Assembly: GCA_021818285.1 (NCBI GenBank)
Contig: JAKAEO010000003.1
Location: 1 to 58,315, forward strand
Origin: Myxococcales bacterium
GTDB lineage: Bacteria; Myxococcota; Myxococcia; Myxococcales; Anaeromyxobacteraceae
DNA: 58,315 bases
Direction: 5' to 3'
Part shown: positions 34,717-43,224 of the stretch, one piece after another
Numbering within the stretch: position 1 is the stretch's first letter
Layout of the letters: each line of letters starts with the position of its first letter
Position numbers and translations under genes: made by a program
Notes under the pieces: generated by a model
Seen by the model: the letters and a program-made list of their open reading frames with translations, nothing else
Databases searched by the model: none
Told to the model about the DNA's origin: nothing

Positions 34717-35109
34717 CTACTTGCGCAGGGCCCGGAGCGCCCCCTTCACGTCCCGCACCGCCAGGTAGAGGTTCACCTTGCCCGGCCGCCCCGGCGTGCC
34801 CAGGTAGGCGTACTCGATGTTCACCCCGGCGGCCCCGAGGCGGTCGGCGACCCGGCCGAGCGCGCCGGGCTTGTCGCCGATGGTCACCTCGACCACCTCG
34901 TCCTCGGTGGTCTTCCAGCCGTGGGCGGCGAAGACCTTCCGCGCCGCCTTGGGCCGGTCCACCACCACCCGCACGAAGCCGCGGCCGCCCATGACCGTGG
35001 CCAGGAAGGCGCGGATGTCCACCTTCTTCGCGCCCAGGGCGTCGGCCACCTGGCCGAGCATCCCCGGGCGGTTCTCGACCCAGGCGGAGAGCTGCGTCAC
35101 CTTTGGCAT
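34717..35109 (-). CDS. Tandem ACT-domain protein
   Basis: The 130-residue protein contains two ACT domains, each starting with the small-ligand motif: VTQLSAWVENRPGMLGQVADALG (about 4-26) and VVEVTIGDKPGALGRVADRLGAAGVNIEYAYLG (about 72-104). ACT domains bind amino acids and act as regulators. There is no catalytic domain. It lies 91 nt before the glutamate transporter operon on the same strand, which may be meaningful. A -10-like TACGCT (35116-35121) ends 6 nt before the ATG, so the mRNA is probably leaderless. Confidence 0.82.
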   Translation of the reverse strand: MPKVTQLSAWVENRPGMLGQVADALGAKKVDIRAFLATVMGGRGFVRVVVDRPKAARKVFAAHGWKTTEDEVVEVTIGDKPGALGRVADRLGAAGVNIEYAYLGTPGRPGKVNLYLAVRDVKGALRALRK

Positions 35110-35115
35110 GGCGGG

Positions 35116-35121
35116 AGCGTA
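35116..35121 (-). promoter_or_regulatory. -10 element of the ACT gene, apparently leaderless
   Basis: TACGCT on the minus strand, 6 nt before ATG 35109, in GCTACGCTCCC. The context resembles that before the M1 aminopeptidase gene (GCTAGGCTCCC). No ribosome binding site fits in the gap. Confidence 0.45.
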
Positions 35122-35173
35122 GCGCCCCTCTCCCCGCCGCCACAACCGCCCGCGCGGGTGGCCCTCCGGCCGC

Positions 35174-36322
35174 TCAGGCGGCTCCGGCCCGCGCCGGCGC
35201 GTCGGCCAGGAAGGCCTCCACCTCGGCCCGGCGCGCCATCGTGTCCTCGTAGCCGAGGTTGATGCAGCGCGACACGTAGACCGGCTCGAAGGCCAGGTAG
35301 CTGAGCAGGTCCGAGCCCCCGTCGCCGGAGGCGCCGATGCTCTTGAGGAGGTAGCGCAGCATGCCGGGGAAGCGCTGGACCTGGTCGGCGGCCAGCTCCC
35401 CGAGGTCGCGCGACGGCCGCAGCACCAGGATGGGGATCTGGCGGAGCGGGTCGAGCATCTTGTCGCGGGCCCCGGGCGGCACCAGCTGGAGGGTCCGGTT
35501 CATCCGCTCCAGCCGCTCCACGTCCCCCTCCAGCGAGTCGAGGAAGACGGCGTTCAGCAGGAGCCCGGCGATCTGCGAGATGGGCAGGCCCGGAGCCGCC
35601 CGCCGGCCCGAGGGATCGGGGCGGTGGCGCACGCCGATGGCCAGGATGCGCGTGGCGCCCAGGTGGACGGCGGGCGAGAGCGGCGAGAGCAGCCGGACGC
35701 AGCCGTCGCCGAACCACATCCCCCGGAGCTTCACCGGCGGGAAGAAGACCGGGATGGCCGCCGAGGCCATGACGTGCTCGATGTGGATGCGCTCCCGGAC
35801 CCCGACGCGGATGGCCCGCGCCCAGGGGGCGATGTCCGGGGCGCCGTCGAAGAAGGTCACCGCGGTGCCGTCCCCGTAGTTGGTGGCCGACACCGCCACT
35901 CCCCGCAGCACGCCGCTGCGGATGTGGCGCCGCATCCGCGGCACCGGCAGGTGGGCCCGCAGGAACTCGCGCAGCGGCGAGGTGTCGAGCAGGTAGTTGA
36001 TGTCGCTGGCCCCGAGCAGCCCGCCGACGGTCAGCTCCTTGAGCCAGCGGCCGCCGACCCCCAGCATCCGCCGGGTGTCGGTCCGGTAGATCTTCCCCGG
36101 CTGGAGCGCCAGCCAGAGGTCGCCGACCCGGCCCGCGGCGTTGCGGAAGTCCTCGGCGCCGGCCGCCAGCGAGACCCCGTTCACCGCGCCGGCCGACACC
36201 CCGGTGATGACGTTGAAGGGGCTCGGTCCCGGCCCGGCGATCTCGGACACCGCCCGGATCGCCCCCGCCTGGTAGGCGGCCCTCGCCCCTCCCCCCGTGA
36301 GCACCAGTCCCCGGTTCTCCAC
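35174..36322 (-). CDS. Patatin-like phospholipase
   Basis: The 382-residue protein has the patatin fold: oxyanion-hole GLVLTGGGARAAYQAG at 5-20, nucleophile GVSAG near 41-45 (Ser43) and the catalytic-dyad DGC near 208 in place of the more common DGG/DGA. The C-terminal region after residue 300 includes SRCINLGYEDTMAR, a conserved tail of bacterial patatins. It is probably a lipid acyl hydrolase acting in the cytoplasm or after secretion. The GTG start has no leader: TACCGT ends 6 nt upstream. It follows pntB after a double hairpin, so it is a separate unit. Confidence 0.85.
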   Translation of the reverse strand: MENRGLVLTGGGARAAYQAGAIRAVSEIAGPGPSPFNVITGVSAGAVNGVSLAAGAEDFRNAAGRVGDLWLALQPGKIYRTDTRRMLGVGGRWLKELTVGGLLGASDINYLLDTSPLREFLRAHLPVPRMRRHIRSGVLRGVAVSATNYGDGTAVTFFDGAPDIAPWARAIRVGVRERIHIEHVMASAAIPVFFPPVKLRGMWFGDGCVRLLSPLSPAVHLGATRILAIGVRHRPDPSGRRAAPGLPISQIAGLLLNAVFLDSLEGDVERLERMNRTLQLVPPGARDKMLDPLRQIPILVLRPSRDLGELAADQVQRFPGMLRYLLKSIGASGDGGSDLLSYLAFEPVYVSRCINLGYEDTMARRAEVEAFLADAPARAGAA

Positions 36323-36328
36323 CCCCCG

Positions 36329-36334
36329 ACGGTA
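36329..36334 (-). promoter_or_regulatory. -10 element of the patatin gene, apparently leaderless
   Basis: TGA-TACCGT on the minus strand is an extended -10 ending 6 nt before the GTG at 36322, leaving no space for a ribosome binding site. Confidence 0.45.
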
Positions 36335-36343
36335 TCAACGGGC

Positions 36344-36377
36344 GGGCGCCGCGCCCAGCCCCTCGGGGCCGCGCCCC
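36344..36377 (-). terminator. Double GC hairpin after pntB
   Basis: GGGGC-CGC-GCCCC (36365-36377) and GGGCG-CCG-CGCCC (36344-36356) form two short perfect stems within 40 nt after the pntB stop. They could terminate the liv-hbd-pnt transcript. No T-run is present. Confidence 0.4.
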
Positions 36378-36379
36378 GG

Positions 36380-37765
36380 TCAGGCCTGCTTCACCAGCTC
36401 CACCAGCCGCCGCAGCGACTCCCTGGCGTCGCCGAAGAGCATCGAGGTCCGCTCCGCGGTGAAGAGCGGGTTCTCGATCCCGGCGAAGCCGGGGCCCATC
36501 GAGCGCTTGAGGACGATGGCGCTCTTCGCCCGGTCCACGTCGAGGATGGGCATTCCGTAGATGGGGCTCGCCGGGTCGCTGCGGGCGGCGGGGTTCACCA
36601 CGTCGTTGGCTCCCACCACCAGGGCGACGTCGCAGGCCGGGAACGCGGGGTTCACCTCCTCCATCTCCTTCAGCTTCTCGTAGGGGACGTCGGCCTCGGC
36701 GAGGAGCACGTTCATGTGGCCGGGCATGCGCCCGGCCACCGGGTGGATGGCGTAGCGCACCTCGCCGCCGTTCCGCTCGATGAGGTCGGCCAGCTCCTTG
36801 ATCTGGTGTTGCGCCTGGGCCACCGCCAGGCCGTAGCCCGGCACCACGATGACGCTGCGGGCCCAGGCCAGCCGGACGGCCGCGTCCTCGGCGGTGATGG
36901 CGCGGACCGCGAGCCCGGCGGCCCCCCGCGCCGCGGCCGCCTGCGGCGAGCCGAAGGCCCCGAACAGCACGTTGCGAAAGGAGCGGTTCATGGCCCGCGA
37001 CATGATCACCGAGAGGATGAAGCCCGAGGCGCCGTCCAGCGCGCCGGCGATGATGAGCACGTCGTTGCCGATGGCGAAGCCGGTGGCCGCGGAGGCGAGG
37101 CCGGCGTAGCTGTTCAACAGCGAGATCACCACCGGCATGTCGGCGCCGCCGATGGGCAGCACCACCGAGAGGCCGATGGCCAGGGCCAGCGCCACCAGCA
37201 GGGCGAAGGCCCGCGGCGAGCCCGGGTCGTGGACCAGCCAGCCGAAGATCCCGAGCGCCGCGGCGAAGAGCAGCGCGTTCAGGGCGTTCTGGCCCCGGAA
37301 GGTGATGGGGGCGCCGGGCAGCAGCTCCTGGAGCTTGGCGAAGGCCAGGAAGCTCCCGGTGACGGTGAGGGCCCCGAAGAGCACCTCGAAGCCCAGCGCC
37401 GCCATCAGCGGGCGCGGCACCTGCGCCCCGAAGCCGAGCTTGGCGAACTCGGCGACGCCGACCAGCGTGGCGGCCAGGGCGCCGAAGAGGTGGCTGGCGG
37501 CGATGCGCTGGGGCATGGCGGTCATCGGCACCCACATGCCCATCGGGTAGCCGGCCACCGCCCCCACCCCGAGGCCGACCAGGATCCAGCGGTACTCGAC
37601 GATCTCGTGGTGCAGCAGCGTGCCCACCACCGCCAGCAGCATGCCCACCGCCGCCTGCTGCATGCCGCGGCGGGCGCTGTCGGGCCGGGTCAGGCTCCGC
37701 AGGCCGAGGATGAAGAAGACCGAGGCGGCCAGGTAGCTGCCCTGGATGACCAGGGTGCGGATCAC
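36380..37765 (-). CDS. pntB: NAD(P) transhydrogenase subunit beta
   Basis: The 461-residue protein has about eight membrane spans, then the NADP-binding dIII domain with VIVVPGYGLAVAQAQHQIKELADLI (about 310-335), GRMPGHMNVLLAEADVPYEKL and DVALVVGANDVVNPAA. It couples hydride transfer from NADH to NADP with proton translocation. The GTG start overlaps the pntAB stop. With the split alpha subunit it forms the three-polypeptide version of the enzyme. Confidence 0.94.
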   Translation of the reverse strand: MIRTLVIQGSYLAASVFFILGLRSLTRPDSARRGMQQAAVGMLLAVVGTLLHHEIVEYRWILVGLGVGAVAGYPMGMWVPMTAMPQRIAASHLFGALAATLVGVAEFAKLGFGAQVPRPLMAALGFEVLFGALTVTGSFLAFAKLQELLPGAPITFRGQNALNALLFAAALGIFGWLVHDPGSPRAFALLVALALAIGLSVVLPIGGADMPVVISLLNSYAGLASAATGFAIGNDVLIIAGALDGASGFILSVIMSRAMNRSFRNVLFGAFGSPQAAAARGAAGLAVRAITAEDAAVRLAWARSVIVVPGYGLAVAQAQHQIKELADLIERNGGEVRYAIHPVAGRMPGHMNVLLAEADVPYEKLKEMEEVNPAFPACDVALVVGANDVVNPAARSDPASPIYGMPILDVDRAKSAIVLKRSMGPGFAGIENPLFTAERTSMLFGDARESLRRLVELVKQA

Positions 37766-38160
37766 GCCCGCTCCCCGCCCGCCCCGGACTTCCCGCCCTT
37801 CCCGGGCTCCCCGCCCTGCCCGCCCCCGGCGCCCTCCCCGCCCGTCGCGCCCTTCTCCCGGGGGGCGGCCGGGCCGCCGCGCCGGAACATCTTCAGCATC
37901 CGGTCGGTGATGAGGAATCCGCCGACGACGTTCACGGTCGCCGCCGCCACCGCCACCGTGCCCAGCGCCGTGGTCAGCGCCGAGTGGCCCGCCCCGGCCG
38001 CCGCCAGCGACCCCACCAGCGAGATGCCGCTGATGGCGTTGGTGGCGCTCATCAGCGGGGTGTGCAGGAGCGGCGGCACCCGGGTGATGACCAGGAAGCC
38101 GACGAACCCGGCGAGGACGAAGACGTAGATCTCGACGAGCTGCGTGGCGCCGCCGGCCAT
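37762..38160 (-). CDS. pntAB: NAD(P) transhydrogenase subunit alpha, membrane part
   Basis: The 132-residue protein has three to four membrane spans (about 5-92), including FVGFLVITRVPPLLHTPLMSATNAISGISLVGSL, the conserved dII sequence of PntA. The last 35 residues are a Gly/Pro/Lys-rich tail without hydrophobic character, longer than usual in the roughly 100-residue family. It follows pntAA by 9 nt and overlaps pntB. Confidence 0.9.
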   Translation of the reverse strand: MAGGATQLVEIYVFVLAGFVGFLVITRVPPLLHTPLMSATNAISGISLVGSLAAAGAGHSALTTALGTVAVAAATVNVVGGFLITDRMLKMFRRGGPAAPREKGATGGEGAGGGQGGEPGKGGKSGAGGERA

Positions 38161-38169
38161 CGGCGAATC

Positions 38170-39270
38170 CTACCTCCGGCGTATCTCGCCGGCGTGGGTG
38201 AGGGCCATGGCGCCGGCGATCTCGTCGGCCGGGTCGAAGACCAGCCTCCCCTCCGCCGCCACGACCTCGACGAGGGCGAGCAGGTTCCGGGCGTACATCT
38301 GGCTGGCGTGGGTGGGGAGGCGCGAGGGCAGGTCGAGCGGCCCGAGCACCGCCACGCCGCCCACCTCCACGGTCTCTCCGGGCCGGGTGCAGGCGCAGTT
38401 CCCGCCGCCCTCGGCGGCGAGGTCCACCACGGCGCTCCCCGGCCGCATCGACCGCACCATCTCCTCGGTGACCAGCAGCGGCGCCGGCCGGCCCGGGACC
38501 TGGGCGGTGGTGATCACCAGGTCCTGGGCGGGCAGGTGGCGGGCCAGGGCCTCGGCGACGCGCCGCCGCTGGCCCTCCGCCAGCTCGGCGGCGTAGCCGC
38601 CCGCCCCCTCGGCGGCTGCCCGGGGGACCTCGAGGAAGGCCGCGCCCAGGGACCGGACCTGCTCCGCCACCGCCGGGCGCACGTCGAAGGCCGAGACCAC
38701 CGCGCCCAGCCGCCGCGCGGTGGCGATGGCCTGGAGGCCGGCCACGCCCGCCCCGGCCACGAAGCAGCGGGCCGGCGCCAGCGTCCCGGCGGCGGTGGTG
38801 AGCATGGGGAGGATGCGGGTCATGGCCGCCGCGCCGAGGATCACCGACAGGTACCCGGCCAGGGTCGCCTGCGAGGAGAGGGCGTCGAGCGCCTGGGCGC
38901 GGGTGGTGCGCGGCACCCACTCCATGGCGAAGGCGGTGACGCGCCGCCGGGCCAGGATCGCCGCCAGCGCCGCGTCCTGGCCGGGGGCGAGGAAGGCCGC
39001 CAGCGCCGCCCCCTCGGTCAGCTCCTCGGCCTCGGCCGGCGAGGGGCGCCGCACCTTGAGCACCAGGCCGGCCCCCAGCGGCTCCGCCGCGCCCGGCGAG
39101 AGCGAGGCACCGGCGGCGGCGTAGGCGGCGTCGGGGAAGCCGGCGGCGGCGCCGGCCCCGGCCTCCACCACCACCGCGTGGCCGGCCTTCGCCAGCCGCG
39201 CCACCACCTCCGGCACCAGCGCCACGCGCCGTTCGCCGGGGGCGGTCTCGCGGGGGACGCCGATGCGCAC
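38170..39270 (-). CDS. pntAA: NAD(P) transhydrogenase subunit alpha, NAD-binding part
   Basis: The 366-residue protein has the alanine-dehydrogenase/PNT N-terminal motif MRIGVPRETAPGERRVALVPE and a Rossmann segment CFVAGAGVAGLQAIATARRLGAVVSAFDVRP (about 190-220), the dI NAD(H) site. Length fits the soluble alpha-1 subunit of the split enzyme. The GTG start is 19 nt after the 3-hydroxybutyrate dehydrogenase gene, so it is in the liv-hbd-pnt operon. Confidence 0.92.
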   Translation of the reverse strand: MRIGVPRETAPGERRVALVPEVVARLAKAGHAVVVEAGAGAAAGFPDAAYAAAGASLSPGAAEPLGAGLVLKVRRPSPAEAEELTEGAALAAFLAPGQDAALAAILARRRVTAFAMEWVPRTTRAQALDALSSQATLAGYLSVILGAAAMTRILPMLTTAAGTLAPARCFVAGAGVAGLQAIATARRLGAVVSAFDVRPAVAEQVRSLGAAFLEVPRAAAEGAGGYAAELAEGQRRRVAEALARHLPAQDLVITTAQVPGRPAPLLVTEEMVRSMRPGSAVVDLAAEGGGNCACTRPGETVEVGGVAVLGPLDLPSRLPTHASQMYARNLLALVEVVAAEGRLVFDPADEIAGAMALTHAGEIRRR

Positions 39271-39289
39271 CGGGCCGCTCCGGCCCCGA

Positions 39290-40075
39290 TCACTGGGCGG
39301 TGTAACCGCCGTCCACGATCAGCGGCACGCCGGTGATGCCGCCGGCCCGCTCGCCGACGACGAAGAGGACGTAGGCCGAGACGTCCTCGACCGAGAGCAG
39401 CCGGCGCATGGGCACCAGCGGGTAGATGACCTCCTCCAGCACCTTCTCCAGCGGGACGTTGCGGGTGCGCGCCAGGTCGCCGAGCTGGTTGCGCACCAGC
39501 GGGGTGTCCACGTAGCCGGGGCAGATGGCGTTGACGGTGATCCCGTGGGGCGCCCCCTCGAGCGCCGCCACCTTGGTGAGCCCGAGCAGGCCGTGCTTCG
39601 CCGAGTTGTAGCCGGCCTTCCCGGCGAAGCCGACCAGGCCGTTGATCGAGGCGACGTTGACGATCCGCCCCCACCTCCGGGCCTTCATGGCCGGGAAGAC
39701 CCGCTTGGTGGCGATGAAGGGGGCCACCAGCATGATCTTCAGGAGCTGCTCGAACTTGGCGGTGGGGAAGCTCTCGATGGGGTCCACGTGCTGCATCCCG
39801 GCGTTGTTCACCAGGACGTCGACGGGCCCCCGGCGCGCCGCCGCGGCGTCGAGGGCGGCGACCAGCTGCTCCTCGCGGGTCACGTCGCAGGGCGCGCCGA
39901 AGGTCTCCAGCCCCTCGGCGCGCAGGCGGCCCACCGCCTCGTCCACCGCCGCGGGGTGGAGGTCGGAGAGGAACACCGCCGCCCCCTCCCTGGCCAGGTC
40001 GCGGCAGACCTGCAGGCCGATGCCTCCGGCGGCCCCGGTGACGAAGGCGACGCGATTCTCGAGGGACCTGGACAT
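39290..40075 (-). CDS. bdhA: 3-hydroxybutyrate dehydrogenase (SDR family)
   Basis: The 261-residue short-chain dehydrogenase has the NAD motif TGAAGGIG at 14-21, NNAG near 89 and the catalytic YNSAK preceded by the serine in VASINGLVGFAGKAG. The pattern NNAGMQHVDPIESFP and the long LGDLARTRNVPLEKVLEEVI loop are typical of D-3-hydroxybutyrate dehydrogenases. It interconverts 3-hydroxybutyrate and acetoacetate with NAD. It lies between livM (27-nt gap) and the transhydrogenase genes (19-nt gap), implying co-transcription with aromatic uptake. Confidence 0.88.
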   Translation of the reverse strand: MSRSLENRVAFVTGAAGGIGLQVCRDLAREGAAVFLSDLHPAAVDEAVGRLRAEGLETFGAPCDVTREEQLVAALDAAAARRGPVDVLVNNAGMQHVDPIESFPTAKFEQLLKIMLVAPFIATKRVFPAMKARRWGRIVNVASINGLVGFAGKAGYNSAKHGLLGLTKVAALEGAPHGITVNAICPGYVDTPLVRNQLGDLARTRNVPLEKVLEEVIYPLVPMRRLLSVEDVSAYVLFVVGERAGGITGVPLIVDGGYTAQ

Positions 40076-40102
40076 GCGGGCCTCCCCGGGCCGGCGGCCC
40101 GG

Positions 40103-41086
40103 TCAGAAGGGGAAGTTGCGGGCGAGGTGCAGCGCCTCGCCGACGATGCCGCGCCGGAAGGCGAGCACCCCGGCCACGAACACCGTCCCGACGATCACCG
40201 TGACCCAGTCGCCGAAGCCGGTGAGGTAGTTCTCCATCGCCACCACCAGGAGCGCGCCCACCGAGGGGCCCATCACCGTGCCCATGCCGCCGAGCAGCGT
40301 CATCAGCACCACCTCCCCCGACTTGTGCCAGTGGACGTCGGTGAGGGTGACGAACTGGAGCACCAGCGCCTTGGTCGAGCCCGCCAGCCCGGCCAGCCCG
40401 GCGGAGATGACGAAGGCCACGAGCTTGTACCGCTCCACGTCGTAGCCCAGCGACAGCGCCCGCGCCTCGTTCTCGCGGATGGAGCGCAGCACGTGGCCGA
40501 ACGGGGAGTGGATGGTCCGGTAGATGACGGCGAAGCCCAGGGCGAAGATCGCGAAGACGAAGTAGTAGAGGGCGTAGGGGTTGTGCAGCGGCACGAAGCC
40601 GAGCGCCTTGCCCTGGGGGATGCCCTGCAGGCCGTCCTCGCCGCCGGTGAAGGGCAGCTGGACCGCCAGGAAGTAGATCATCTGGGCGAAGCCCAGGGTG
40701 ATCATCGCGAAGTAGATGCCGGAGCGGCGGATGGCCAGCGCCCCGATGGCCCACCCCAGCACGGTGGCGACCGCGGTCCCGGCCAGCACCCCCAGCTCGA
40801 CCGGGAGCCCCACCGACCGGAGCAGCCAGCCGGTGACGTAGCCGGCGGTGCCCAGGAAGGCGGCGTGGCCGAAGGAGAGCAGGCCGGTGTAGCCGAGCAG
40901 CAGGTTGAACGCGCTGGCGAAGAGCGCCATGCAGAGCACGTTCATGAGGAACACCGGGTAGACCAGGTAGGGCAGCACCAGCCCCAGGACCACCAGGAGC
41001 CCGAAGAAGATCCGCTTGCGCCGGGGGGTGATGATGCCCAGGCGCCAGGCGGCGCGGCTCTCCTGGACGCCGTCGGGCGTGCTCAC
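40103..41086 (-). CDS. livM: Branched-chain/aromatic acid ABC transporter permease LivM
   Basis: The 327-residue inner-membrane permease has about ten hydrophobic segments, the NLLLGYTGLLSFGHAAFLG motif near 63-81 and the family loop SPFGHVLRSIRENEARALSLGYDVERYKL. The GTG start overlaps the livH stop. Together with livH, livG, livF and the binding protein it forms a complete LIV-type importer. The binding protein and the locus suggest benzoate or another aromatic acid rather than leucine. Confidence 0.9.
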   Translation of the reverse strand: MSTPDGVQESRAAWRLGIITPRRKRIFFGLLVVLGLVLPYLVYPVFLMNVLCMALFASAFNLLLGYTGLLSFGHAAFLGTAGYVTGWLLRSVGLPVELGVLAGTAVATVLGWAIGALAIRRSGIYFAMITLGFAQMIYFLAVQLPFTGGEDGLQGIPQGKALGFVPLHNPYALYYFVFAIFALGFAVIYRTIHSPFGHVLRSIRENEARALSLGYDVERYKLVAFVISAGLAGLAGSTKALVLQFVTLTDVHWHKSGEVVLMTLLGGMGTVMGPSVGALLVVAMENYLTGFGDWVTVIVGTVFVAGVLAFRRGIVGEALHLARNFPF

Positions 41087-41946
41087 TTCTCCCTCCCGAA
41101 GAGGCCGGCCGGCCGGATCAGCAGCACGACCGCCATGATGGCGAAGACCACCGTCGAGGCGGCCTGCGGGTAGAGGTACTTGGTGAGCCCCTCCACCAGG
41201 CCCAGCCCGATCCCGGTGACGATCGAGCCGAGGATCGAGCCCATGCCGCCGATCACCACCACCGCGAAGACCACGATGATCAGCCCGGAGCCCATCGAGG
41301 GCGTCACCTGGTAGATGGGCGCGGCCATGACGCCGGCGAAGCCGGCCAGGGCCACGCCGAAGCCGAAGGTCAGCGTCATCATCAGCGGCACGTTGACGCC
41401 GAAGGCCTGCAGCAGCTTCGGGTTCTCGGTGCCGGCCCGCAGGTAGGCCCCGAGCTTGGTGCGCTCGATCACGAACCAGCTGGCGAAGCAGACCGCCACC
41501 GACACCAGCACCACCCAGGCCCGGTAGCGGGGCAGGTACATGAAGCCCAGGTTGGAGCCGCCCTGGAGCGCCTCCGGCACCGGGAAGGAGTTCCCGGAGT
41601 TGCCGTACTGGTGGTGGAAGAGCCCCTCGACGATCAGGGTCAGGCCGAAGGTGAAGAGCAGCCCGTAGAGGTTGTCGAGCTGGTAGAGCCTGCGCAGCAT
41701 GGTCCGCTCCACGGCCACGCCGAGCAGGCCCACCGCCAGGGGCGAGAGGAGGAGGGAGGGCCAGTAGCCGATCCCCAGGGAGGAGAGGCCGATCCAGGCG
41801 AAGAAGGCCCCGGTCATGTACATCGCCCCGTGGGCGAAGTTCACGACGTTGACCAGCCCGAAGATGATCGACAGCCCGAGCGACAGCAGCGCGTAGAACG
41901 AGCCGTTGATGAGCCCGACGAGCAGCTGTCCGAAGAGCGCCTGCAT
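41083..41946 (-). CDS. livH: Branched-chain/aromatic acid ABC transporter permease LivH
   Basis: The 287-residue permease contains GLINGSFYALLSLGLSIIFGLVNVVNFAHGAMYM at 11-44, the LivH hallmark, and later RAGTENPKLLQAFGVNVPLMMTLTFGFGVALAGFAGVMAAP. It has about eight spans. It is encoded 24 nt after the substrate-binding protein gene and overlaps livM. Confidence 0.92.
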   Translation of the reverse strand: MQALFGQLLVGLINGSFYALLSLGLSIIFGLVNVVNFAHGAMYMTGAFFAWIGLSSLGIGYWPSLLLSPLAVGLLGVAVERTMLRRLYQLDNLYGLLFTFGLTLIVEGLFHHQYGNSGNSFPVPEALQGGSNLGFMYLPRYRAWVVLVSVAVCFASWFVIERTKLGAYLRAGTENPKLLQAFGVNVPLMMTLTFGFGVALAGFAGVMAAPIYQVTPSMGSGLIIVVFAVVVIGGMGSILGSIVTGIGLGLVEGLTKYLYPQAASTVVFAIMAVVLLIRPAGLFGREK

Positions 41947-41970
41947 CCCTCCTCCTCCGTGCCGGCTTCG

Positions 41971-43197
41971 CTACTTCTTCACCGCCAGCGGGCAGCCCTG
42001 GGCCGCGACCGAGGGGAAGGCCTCGGCGGCCGGGATCTTCTTGATGATCTTGTAGTAGTCCCAGGGGTACTTCGACTCGGCCGGGCTCTTCACCTGGACC
42101 AGGAAGGCGTCGTGGCGGTGGAGGCCGTCCGGGCCGATGACGCCGTGGCGCGCGAAGAAGTCGTTCACCGGGACGGCCTTCATCCTGGCGATGACCGGCT
42201 CGGCCTGGTCGGTGCCCACCGCCTTGATGGCCTGCAGGTAGTGCATCGTCGCCGAGTAGAGGCCGGCCTGGGTCATGGTCGGCATCGCCTTCTTGGCGTT
42301 GTCCGGGTGGTTCTGGAACTTCTTCGACCAGGCGCGGGTCTGGTCGTCGTAGTCCCAGTAGAAGGAGGTGGTCAGGTACATGCCCTTGGCGGTCTCCAGC
42401 CCGAGGCTGTGGATGTCGGAGATGAAGACCAGCAGGCCGGCCAGGGTCTGCTTCGGGGTGATGCCGAACTCCTTGGCCTGCTTGATGGTGTTGATGGTGT
42501 CGCCGCCGGCGTTGGCCATGCCGATCACCTTGGCGCCGGAGGCCTGGGCCTGGAGCAGGTAGCTGGAGAAGTCGGAGCTGTTCTGCGGGTGGCGCGCGTA
42601 GCCGAGCACCTTGCCGCCGGCCGCCTTCACCACGTTGGCGGTGTCCTCCTCCAGCGACTTGCCGAAGACGTAGTCGGCGGTGATGAAGAACCAGGTGTTG
42701 CCGCCGGACTTCACCACCTCGCGGCCGGTGCCGTTGGCCAGCATCCAGTTGTTGTAGGTGTAGTGGATGTTGTAGGCGGTGCACTTGTCGCCGGTGATCG
42801 AGGTGGTGGCCGCCGTGGAGAGGATGGTGAGCTTCTTCTTCTCCGCCGCCACCGGCATCACCGCGAAGGCGGTGCCGCTGTTGGGCAGGTCCATGATGAC
42901 GTCGACCTTGTCCTCGTCGAACCACTTGCGGGCGATGGTCGAGGCGATGTCGGCCTTGTTCTGGTGGTCGGCGGAGATCACCTCGATGGGCTTGCCCAGC
43001 ACCTTCCCGCCGAAGTCGTGCACCGCCATCTTCACCGCCAGCACCGAGCCGGGCCCGGAGAGGTCGGAGTAGAAGCCGGTCATGTCGGTGAGGACGCCGA
43101 TCTTCACGACGCCGTCGGAGATCTTGTCGGCGGCGCGTCCGGCGGCCGGGAGGGACAGCAGTGCGGCCATCATCAGGCTGGATGCCACTCTCTTCAT
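41971..43197 (-). CDS. livJ: LIV-type ABC substrate-binding protein, probably aromatic acid-specific
   Basis: The 408-residue periplasmic-binding protein has a signal peptide (about 1-23, ending GRAADK) and a type-I fold: VVKIGVLTDMTGFYSDLSGPGSVLAVKMAV, DVIMDLPNSGTAFAVMPVAAEKK and CTAYNIHYTYNNWMLANGTGREVVKSGGNTWFFITADYVFGKSLE. Such sequences group with binders linked to 4-hydroxybenzoate or benzoate loci more than with leucine binders, as far as I can judge. Context in the benzoate region and a sigma-54 promoter support aromatic uptake. Ligand identity is unproven. Confidence 0.82.
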   Translation of the reverse strand: MKRVASSLMMAALLSLPAAGRAADKISDGVVKIGVLTDMTGFYSDLSGPGSVLAVKMAVHDFGGKVLGKPIEVISADHQNKADIASTIARKWFDEDKVDVIMDLPNSGTAFAVMPVAAEKKKLTILSTAATTSITGDKCTAYNIHYTYNNWMLANGTGREVVKSGGNTWFFITADYVFGKSLEEDTANVVKAAGGKVLGYARHPQNSSDFSSYLLQAQASGAKVIGMANAGGDTINTIKQAKEFGITPKQTLAGLLVFISDIHSLGLETAKGMYLTTSFYWDYDDQTRAWSKKFQNHPDNAKKAMPTMTQAGLYSATMHYLQAIKAVGTDQAEPVIARMKAVPVNDFFARHGVIGPDGLHRHDAFLVQVKSPAESKYPWDYYKIIKKIPAAEAFPSVAAQGCPLAVKK

Positions 43198-43224
43198 GGG
43201 ATGCCTCCTGCTCGGGGTTGCCTG

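Noticed and set aside
39290-40075. SDR as BadH (2-hydroxycyclohexanecarboxyl-CoA dehydrogenase)
   Set aside because: The NNAGMQHVDPIESFP and LGDLARTRNVPLEKVL segments point to 3-hydroxybutyrate dehydrogenase instead.
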